DNA from: Clostridiales bacterium
Lineage (GTDB): Bacteria; Bacillota; Clostridia; Christensenellales; Aristaeellaceae
DNA length: 9,332 nucleotides
Direction of reading: 5' to 3'
Assembly (NCBI GenBank): GCA_012513735.1
Contig: JAAZBR010000209.1
Coordinates: 1-9,332 of the forward strand
The translations under genes were made by a program, and so were the position numbers. A model generated the notes under the pieces. The model saw only the letters and a program-made list of their open reading frames with translations. It was not told where the DNA came from and did not search any database. This document shows positions 1 through 4,933 of the stretch, in pieces. How positions within the stretch are numbered: position 1 is the first letter of the stretch; every line of letters begins with the position of its first letter.

Positions 1-66
1 ATCGAAGCCGCCATGAGCATGGTGGCAGGCACTGCGCGCAGCATGGGCGTTACTGTCGAAGAGTAA
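1..66 (+). CDS. rplK: 50S ribosomal protein L11, C-terminal end (partial)
   Basis: Only the last 21 codons and the TAA stop at 64-66 are inside the window; the reading frame starts at base 1. The translated end, IEAAMSMVAGTARSMGVTVE plus a final E, matches the conserved L11 C-terminus (GTARSMGV followed by V and acidic residues). L11 binds the GTPase-centre region of 23S rRNA. That rplA follows 51 bp downstream, the standard rplK-rplA order, supports the call. The start and promoter lie outside the window. Confidence 0.93.
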   Translation: MEAAMSMVAGTARSMGVTVEE

Positions 67-71
67 GGAGA

Positions 72-110
72 TTGTGGGAGGACATTGTACCGCTAATACC
101 ACAAGGAGGA
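72..110 (+). promoter_or_regulatory. Probable L1-binding autoregulatory hairpin overlapping the rplA ribosome-binding site
   Basis: In the rplK-rplA gap, TTGTGG (72-77) can pair perfectly with CCACAA (99-104). Inside lie the purine-rich GAGGA (78-82) opposite CTAATA (93-98), and a short inner hairpin around 80-91. The right arm runs directly into the Shine-Dalgarno sequence AAGGAGGA (103-110), which sits 7 bases before the ATG at 118, so a closed hairpin would partly hide it. L1 is known to repress L11-L1 operon translation by binding an mRNA mimic of its 23S rRNA site. A GTGGGAGG...AATACCAC arrangement at this place fits that role. The pairing is seen; L1 binding is inferred. Confidence 0.6.
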
Positions 111-117
111 TAAGAGC

Positions 118-807
118 ATGAAACACGGCAAGAAGTATATCGACTCCAAAAAGCTCATTGAGCAGAACAAGCTGTACGACCCGGCGGAGGCCATTGCCCT
201 GGTCAAGCAGACTGGCAAGGCCAAGTTCGACGAAACCGTTGAGCTGTCCATTCGTCTGGGTGTTGATCCCCGCCATGCTGACCAGCAAGTCCGCGGTACG
301 GTGGTGCTGCCCCACGGCACCGGCAAGAAGGTGCGTGTGCTGGTTTTCGCCAAGGGCGAGAAGGCAGAGGAAGCCCGTGCGGCGGGCGCCGACTATGTTG
401 GCGAAGCTGACCTGGCGGACAAAATCAAGAACGAGAACTGGTTCGATTTTGACGTGGCCGTCGCAACGCCTGACATGATGGGCGTGGTTGGACGCATTGG
501 CCGCATTCTGGGCCCCAAGGGCTTGATGCCCAACCCCAAGAGCGGTACCGTCACCATGGATGTAGGTAAGGCTATCGAGGAGATCAAGGGCGGCAAGGTT
601 GAGTATCGTATCGATAAGACCGCCATTGCTCACTGTCCCATCGGAAAGGTAAGCTTTGATGAGGAGAAACTGCTGGAGAACATGACTACGTTGATGGATG
701 CGGTGATCAAGGCCAAGCCCACCAGCGCCAAGGGCACCTACCTGAGGAGCCTGTACCTCTCCACCACCATGGGCCCGTCCATCAAGGTCAATGGCCTGAA
801 ATTCTGA
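118..807 (+). CDS. rplA: 50S ribosomal protein L1
   Basis: This is a complete L1 protein of 229 residues, the usual bacterial length. L1 binds 23S rRNA at the mobile L1 stalk, helps release deacylated tRNA from the E site, and represses its own operon. The family signature is clear: the segment at about residues 121-158 ([21 protein letters not shown], then [17 protein letters not shown]) and the N-terminal pattern with residues G, D, R and [12 protein letters not shown] near 48-66. The ATG at 118 follows AAGGAGGA with a 7-base gap. It lies 51 bp after rplK. The TGA stop (805-807) touches the left end of an inverted-repeat element, so no rplJ or rplL follows. There is no sign of truncation, because the C-terminal [11 protein letters not shown] is normal for the family. 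Confidence 0.98.
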   Translation: MKHGKKYIDSKKLIEQNKLYDPAEAIALVKQTGKAKFDETVELSIRLGVDPRHADQQVRGTVVLPHGTGKKVRVLVFAKGEKAEEARAAGADYVGEADLADKIKNENWFDFDVAVATPDMMGVVGRIGRILGPKGLMPNPKSGTVTMDVGKAIEEIKGGKVEYRIDKTAIAHCPIGKVSFDEEKLLENMTTLMDAVIKAKPTSAKGTYLRSLYLSTTMGPSIKVNGLKF

Positions 808-966
808 TACTCATTTCAACCGGTAACGCATCGTCGTGCTGGTGTTTTGCCCCCTGCTGTGTCGGCTGTTCGGTCGGCGTAGCGCCACTACGCCTCCCTC
901 ATCTGCTCCTTGCAGTGGAGCATAAACCTACACCGCTTCGGATGCGTTACCGTTTTACATGAGTAT
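807..966. repeat. Compact palindromic element with 26-bp terminal inverted repeats (MITE-like)
   Basis: The two ends are inverted copies: 807-832 and 941-966 match at 23 of 26 positions when one is reverse-complemented (8 matched, 6 with three mismatches, then 12 matched). A further short inverted pair, GGTGT (841-845) and ACACC (930-934), continues inward. Two perfect hairpins sit in the middle: GGCGTAG/CTACGCC (876-882 with 888-894) and TGCTCC/GGAGCA (904-909 with 917-922). The outer boxes contain TA at both ends (808-809 and 964-965), as a TA target duplication would. No convincing ORF lies within. This could be a non-autonomous transposable element or a REP/BIME-like repeat, or else a structured RNA in the 3' region of rplA. 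Only one copy is visible here, so mobility is inferred. Confidence 0.6.
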
Positions 967-987
967 GATAGATCAAAGGCTGAAACA

Positions 988-1017
988 AATGCTCTCCTGC
1001 TTCGGCGGGAGAGCATT
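988..1017 (+). terminator. Stable hairpin with UUCG tetraloop, likely end of the rplK-rplA transcript
   Basis: A 13-bp stem pairs 988-1000 with 1005-1017 (AATGCTCTCCTGC with GCGGGAGAGCATT; one U-G wobble), closed by a C-UUCG-G loop, one of the most stable RNA tetraloops. On the + strand the following bases are GTTGTTG, only a weak U-tract, so it may act as a leaky terminator or a 3'-end protecting structure. On the minus strand it is followed by TTGTTTC, so it could also stop readthrough of the convergent operon. Confidence 0.7.
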
Positions 1018-1041
1018 GTTGTTGAAGTAATACATAGAAAA

Positions 1042-1069
1042 TGGCCGCGCTCCCTTATGAGCACGGCCA
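1042..1069 (-). terminator. Intrinsic terminator of the minus-strand operon, probably bidirectional
   Basis: TGGCCGCGCTC (1042-1052) pairs with GAGCACGGCCA (1059-1069), with a 6-base loop. In minus-strand RNA the single irregular position is a G-U wobble, whereas in + strand RNA it is a C-A mismatch, so the stem favours the minus strand. Minus-strand RNA then reads TTTTCTATG. On the + strand the hairpin is followed by CTTTTTA, so it can serve both directions. It lies 21 bp beyond the ispH-rpsA stop codon. Confidence 0.85.
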
Positions 1070-1089
1070 CTTTTTATACCTGGTATTCG

Positions 1090-3510
1090 TTAAGCTTCGG
1101 TTTTCTCGTCAGCCGCAGCGTCGGTGGCTTCGGCTTCGGTAGCAGCTATTGTTTCTGTCTCTGCTTCTGCGGAAGCCTCTACGGCTTCGGTGGCCTTCAT
1201 GAAGGCGGCTGCAAAGCTGCTGACGGGTTGATCGCCAGAGGGTTCAATGGCCTGCGCCAGGGTCACATCGTGGTGATCGAAATCGGCTGCCTGGGGCGGA
1301 TCACCGGGAATCTCAGCGCTATATTCGTAGGCGCTTTCCTCAGCGGCCTCACGGATGGACAGGCTGATGCGCTTGGCTTCCGGATCCACCGACAGTACCT
1401 TGACGCTGACATCCTGGCCGGGGGTGAGCACATCCTCCACCTTGTCAATGCGGGTATGACTGACCTGGCTGATGTGTACCAGTCCGTCCACGCCGGGCTC
1501 CAGCTCAAGAAAAGCACCGAAGGGCCGGATACGGACGACCTTGCGCACCAGAATACTGCCCACAGGATACTTAACATCAACATTATCCCAGGGGCGGGGT
1601 TGGAGCTGCTTGTAACCAAGTTGAATACGCTCGCGCTCACGATCCAGGGAGAGAATCTTAACGTCAATCTCCTGATTGGCCTTCAGGATATCCTGGGGCT
1701 GAGCAGAGCGGTTCCAGCTCAGATCGGTGATGTGAATCAGGCCGTCCACGCCGCCTAAGTCCACAAAAGCGCCAAAGGTGGCAAACCGGCGGACAATGCC
1801 CTTGACGATGGCGCCTTCTTCCAGTTTGGCCCACACAGCTTCCTTCCTGGCAGCGTTTTCCGCGATCAGCACTTCCTTGCGGCTGGCGACCACGCGCTTC
1901 TTGTTGTCATCCACTTCGATGATCTTCAGCTTCATGGTCTGGCCAACAAACTGACCGATTTTCTCAACATAGCGCATGCTGAGGTGGGATGCGGGGATGA
2001 AGGCGCGGATGCCGTCGATGCTGGCCAACAGGCCGCCCTTGACTGCCTCTTTGCCTACTGCCTCCACAAACTCGCCGGCCTCATACTTGGCCTTGAGCTC
2101 TTCCCATGCCTTGCGGTTGACGATATTGCGCTGCGAGAGGATGACGTTACCCTCGCCGTCGTTGACCTTAATGATTTCCACTTCAATGTCATCGCCCAGC
2201 TCGACATCCTCATCCACCAGCTCGGAACGCTTCATTAGCCCGTCGGACTTGTAGCCGATATTGACGCACACTTCGTCATCGGTGATCTGCACAACCTTGC
2301 CGGTTACGGTTTGACCTGCGCGTATGCGGGCAATGCTGGCTGCTACCTCATCCATAAAGCTGGCGGCCTTAGGGGCTTCCGCCTCTGCCGCTATAGCGGC
2401 GGGCGCATCAGCCTCGGGTGTACTGGCGGCAGGCTGTTCATCCTGTGCCTGTGCATCAGCAGGTTTGTCAGCCTGTGCTTCTGCATGGTCGGGCTTCTCT
2501 GCCTGCGGTTCCTGGGCGGCCTCGGTTGTTTCCGCGGCGGCTTCTGTCACGGGGGCGGCTTCCTGCGCGGTTTGTTCCACGGCAGGAGCAGCGGCCTCTT
2601 CCGCTACGGGCTGGGCCTGGGGGATCTCCGGGGCATCAGGCGTCAGGGCCTGATCCTTGCGTTCGATGTCGTTCATGCTGTCGACTACCTCCTTAAGTGA
2701 CCATTCCGGTGTGGATGCTCCGGCGGTTACACCTATGCGTTGATGGGGGTTTAACCTTAAGTACGGAGGAAGATCCACCGCACGTTCCACCAAATACGTT
2801 TGCTGGCAGTGGGCTTTGCAGGTCTGGTAAAGCTTCCGGGTGTTTGCACTGTTGCGTCCACCTATCACTACCATAGAGTCTACCTGTTTAGCAAGCGATA
2901 CCGCTTCCTGCTGGCGTAAACCTGTGGCCGCACAGATGGTTTCCTTGATCACCACCCCGGGGAAGCGCTCTTTCAGACGATGGACCAGTTCTGTCCACTT
3001 TAGCGGGGGAAAGGTGGTCTGTGCTGCTACCAGCGCATTTGCAACGCTCTCAGGCAATGCGTCCACTTCTTCGGCAGTTGCCACCACGTACACCGGCCCT
3101 TTGCACCACCCTGCCGTGCCAACGACTTCAGGATGCCCGGCGTCGCCCACCAGAATGACGGGGTCGCCGCCCTTGCTGAAATCAGCCACAGCCTGGTGCA
3201 ACCGTTTAACAAAAGGACAGGTACAGTCGATCACCTGCTGAGCATAAGCTTCCGCCTGCTGCTGCACCTGGGGTGATACGCCGTGGCTGCGGAGAATCAA
3301 CAGTCCGCCTGCAGCTTCCCTGGGATCCTGTATCACCCGGATACCCTGTGCCGCCAGCGCCTCCACAACCAGGGGATTGTGGATCAACTCACCCAGCGTA
3401 AAACACGGGATTCCGCTTGTTTTGGCCACCTTGGCAGCACTAAGTGCTTGCTCGACAGCCTTGTTGACGCCCATGCAGAAGCCGGCGTGTTTTGCTACGA
3501 TGACTTCCAC
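1090..3510 (-). CDS. ispH-rpsA: IspH (HMBPP reductase) fused to 30S ribosomal protein S1 domains
   Basis: This is an 806-residue fusion. Residues 1-283 are IspH, the [4Fe-4S] enzyme that reduces HMBPP to IPP and DMAPP in the last step of the MEP pathway. The three cluster cysteines are present as C12 (GFCMGV), C98 (CTCPF) and C193 (TICAATG). Active-site residues are H44, H76, H126 and E128 (GHPEV), T168-T169 region, S221/N223 (NSAN) and S266 (GAST). Residues about 284-390 are a low-complexity Ala/Glu/Pro/Gln linker. Four S1 RNA-binding domains follow at about 398-463, 478-546, 565-634 and 648-721; the last two have the classic FGAFVDL/FGAFLEL and DGLIHI/DGLVHI motifs. An acidic Ala/Glu tail ends the protein. 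The start codon is GTG (3508-3510), with AGGAAAGTGAGG upstream; it is favoured because the IspH N-terminus begins exactly there. It is the last gene of the operon, 83 bp after plsC. The fusion is known in Clostridia, where annotation calls it bifunctional. Confidence 0.97.
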   Translation of the reverse strand: MEVIVAKHAGFCMGVNKAVEQALSAAKVAKTSGIPCFTLGELIHNPLVVEALAAQGIRVIQDPREAAGGLLILRSHGVSPQVQQQAEAYAQQVIDCTCPFVKRLHQAVADFSKGGDPVILVGDAGHPEVVGTAGWCKGPVYVVATAEEVDALPESVANALVAAQTTFPPLKWTELVHRLKERFPGVVIKETICAATGLRQQEAVSLAKQVDSMVVIGGRNSANTRKLYQTCKAHCQQTYLVERAVDLPPYLRLNPHQRIGVTAGASTPEWSLKEVVDSMNDIERKDQALTPDAPEIPQAQPVAEEAAAPAVEQTAQEAAPVTEAAAETTEAAQEPQAEKPDHAEAQADKPADAQAQDEQPAASTPEADAPAAIAAEAEAPKAASFMDEVAASIARIRAGQTVTGKVVQITDDEVCVNIGYKSDGLMKRSELVDEDVELGDDIEVEIIKVNDGEGNVILSQRNIVNRKAWEELKAKYEAGEFVEAVGKEAVKGGLLASIDGIRAFIPASHLSMRYVEKIGQFVGQTMKLKIIEVDDNKKRVVASRKEVLIAENAARKEAVWAKLEEGAIVKGIVRRFATFGAFVDLGGVDGLIHITDLSWNRSAQPQDILKANQEIDVKILSLDRERERIQLGYKQLQPRPWDNVDVKYPVGSILVRKVVRIRPFGAFLELEPGVDGLVHISQVSHTRIDKVEDVLTPGQDVSVKVLSVDPEAKRISLSIREAAEESAYEYSAEIPGDPPQAADFDHHDVTLAQAIEPSGDQPVSSFAAAFMKATEAVEASAEAETETIAATEAEATDAAADEKTEA

Positions 3511-3534
3511 TGAGCCTCACTTTCCTGCAATTAA

Positions 3535-3556
3535 TAGACTTTCGACACAAAGTCTA
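3535..3556 (-). other. Perfect 8-bp hairpin in the ispH-rpsA leader
   Basis: TAGACTTT (3535-3542) and AAAGTCTA (3549-3556) are perfect inverted copies around a 6-base loop, 25 bp upstream of the GTG start of ispH-rpsA. In minus-strand RNA the stem is followed by TTAATTG, which is not a strong U-tract. It may tune translation or mRNA processing between plsC and ispH-rpsA; its function is not shown by the sequence. Confidence 0.5.
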
Positions 3557-3570
3557 ATATTCCTGCCTGT

Positions 3571-3597
3571 CTGATAAGATTTTTAATTTCTTATCAG
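3571..3597 (-). other. Perfect 9-bp AT-rich hairpin spanning the plsC stop codon
   Basis: CTGATAAGA (3571-3579) and TCTTATCAG (3589-3597) are perfect inverted copies around a 9-base loop. The right arm contains the plsC TGA stop (3594-3596). In minus-strand RNA no U-tract follows (ACAGGCAGG), so it is not a standard intrinsic terminator. It could be an RNA processing or stabilising structure that separates upstream genes from ispH-rpsA. Confidence 0.5.
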
Positions 3598-4244
3598 GCG
3601 CCAAGCTGCTGCTTTGCATGGTTGCGGGCATCGTACATGGTCTGCACAATCCGACGGGTCAACTCATCGCAGACATCCTTGCCCATGCCCAGCGGCAGCA
3701 GATCGCTGTAATCCAGCTCAGGCAGAAAGTAGATGTGTGTGCGCCTGAACAGGCGGAATTTTCCGTGGATATAGACCGGCATCACAGGCACCTTGTTGCG
3801 CAGTGCGATCAGGCTGACACCACTCTCCGTGCCCTCCATAAGCTGGTCTGCAGGGCGACGGGTGCCCTCCGGGAAGATGCCCAGCACCTGCCCGTTGCGC
3901 AGCACCTCATTGCAGGCGCGCATGGCAGCCATGTCCATTTGATGACGTGACACACTGATCATGTGCAGCTTGCGGAGGAAATAGGCGAATACCTTGTTCT
4001 TTCCCAACTCCCGCTTGCCCAGGAAACGGATCTCATACCGCTTGATGGGACAAGCTAAAAACACCGGATCCAGCATGCTGGAGTGGTTGCTGAGGAGGAT
4101 ATAGGGTGCCTGCCGGTTGGTGACACGCTCCTTGTTGTGAAACTTGAACGGATACAGCACCGGCAGCAATACCGCTGCCAGAATGCGTACCAGCGTATAC
4201 CAGAATGTGCGCTCCGTTTTCTGCTGATTGCAGTCAGCCTGCAT
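3594..4244 (-). CDS. plsC: 1-acyl-sn-glycerol-3-phosphate acyltransferase
   Basis: This 216-residue membrane-associated acyltransferase makes phosphatidic acid from lysophosphatidic acid. The HX4D catalytic motif is H54-D59 (NHSSMLD), the substrate-binding motif is FPEGTR at 124-129, and block IV is VMPVYIHG at 154-161. A hydrophobic helix at about 14-32 (FWYTLVRILAAVLLPVLY) should anchor it to the membrane. An in-frame start 15 codons upstream (4289) is open, but the ATG at 4242-4244 is preferred because GGAGG lies 6 bases before it. That start overlaps the end of cmk by 11 bp (4234-4244), which suggests translational coupling. Neighbouring cmk and ispH-rpsA match the common clostridial order. 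Substrate preference for acyl chains cannot be read from the sequence. Confidence 0.93.
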   Translation of the reverse strand: MQADCNQQKTERTFWYTLVRILAAVLLPVLYPFKFHNKERVTNRQAPYILLSNHSSMLDPVFLACPIKRYEIRFLGKRELGKNKVFAYFLRKLHMISVSRHQMDMAAMRACNEVLRNGQVLGIFPEGTRRPADQLMEGTESGVSLIALRNKVPVMPVYIHGKFRLFRRTHIYFLPELDYSDLLPLGMGKDVCDELTRRIVQTMYDARNHAKQQLGA

Positions 4245-4917
4245 AAGCAGCCTCCACAATGCGCAGGATGGCCTGCACTGACTGATCAAAATCTAGGTCG
4301 CTGGTGTCCAGCAGCACCGCGTCGTCTGCCTGGCGAAGGGGATCCACCACCCGCTCGCTGTCCTGCCTGTCGCGCTGGCGCAGCTCGTCCAGAACAGCCT
4401 GATAGTCGGTTTTCTGGCCCTTGTCCAGTAGTTGCTGGTAGCGTCTTTGGGCCCTTTTCTCGGCAGAGGCGGTCAAAAAGATTTTGGCCCTGGCCATGGG
4501 CAGCACCACAGTGCCGATGTCCCGACCGTCCACAATCATGCTCTGTTGGGCAGCCAACTGCTGCTGACGTTCCACCAGATACTGACGCACACGCCTATAC
4601 CTGGACACTGTGGAGGCGGCGCTGCCAATCTCCTGGCTGCGAATATCATCATCCACGGGCACGCCATTTAACAGGGTCTGCTGACGACCTTTCGCAAACT
4701 GCACATCAACATGCACGGCACCATCATCGCACAGCCGCGTCAGGCTGGCTTCGTCCTGCACATCCACACCTAATTTGAGGGCGCCCAGTGCCAGGGCGCG
4801 GTACATGGCCCCCGTATCCAAGTGAAGAATGTTCAACCTATGGGCCACAGCATCGGCCAGGCTGGACTTGCCGGCGCCCACCGGTCCATCCAGCGCGATC
4901 AGTACAGGTTGTTTCAC
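4234..4917 (-). CDS. cmk: Cytidylate kinase
   Basis: This 227-residue cytosolic kinase phosphorylates CMP and dCMP with ATP, supplying CDP for DNA precursors and for CDP-diacylglycerol. The P-loop is GPVGAGKSS at 11-19. Other family motifs are LDTGAMYRA (33-41), IVDGRDIGTVV (128-138), the lid region RDRQDSERVVDPL (182-194) and ADDAVLLDTSDL (197-208). The length is standard. The start is GTG (4915-4917), because the protein begins at the normal place before the P-loop and GAGGGAG (4926-4932) lies 8 bases upstream. It starts 16 bp after the stop of the upstream wall-protein gene, and its ribosome-binding site lies just beyond that stop. Its end overlaps plsC. Confidence 0.96.
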   Translation of the reverse strand: MKQPVLIALDGPVGAGKSSLADAVAHRLNILHLDTGAMYRALALGALKLGVDVQDEASLTRLCDDGAVHVDVQFAKGRQQTLLNGVPVDDDIRSQEIGSAASTVSRYRRVRQYLVERQQQLAAQQSMIVDGRDIGTVVLPMARAKIFLTASAEKRAQRRYQQLLDKGQKTDYQAVLDELRQRDRQDSERVVDPLRQADDAVLLDTSDLDFDQSVQAILRIVEAAYAG

Positions 4918-4933
4918 CGTCGCTGCTCCCTCG

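Noticed and set aside
807..966. L10 (rplJ) leader RNA
   Set aside because: An L10 leader should precede rplJ, which is absent, and the segment's main feature is a pair of long terminal inverted repeats rather than a leader architecture I can recognise.
910..1758. Long open frame on the + strand (282 codons) antisense to the S1 part of ispH-rpsA
   Set aside because: It runs through the palindromic element and both hairpins, has no ribosome-binding site or recognisable domain, and its sequence is a low-complexity mirror of the Ala/Glu-rich S1 tail.
3511..3593. A separate promoter for ispH-rpsA between the hairpins
   Set aside because: No -35/-10 pair with acceptable spacing could be found; candidate boxes such as TTAGAC and TATTAA are only 15 bases apart.
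4245..4289. Longer plsC start 15 codons upstream of 4244
   Set aside because: It would extend the overlap with cmk to 56 bp, adds an MISQCRPSCALWRLL stretch with no family match, and has no good ribosome-binding site, whereas the ATG at 4244 has GGAGG at 6 bases.
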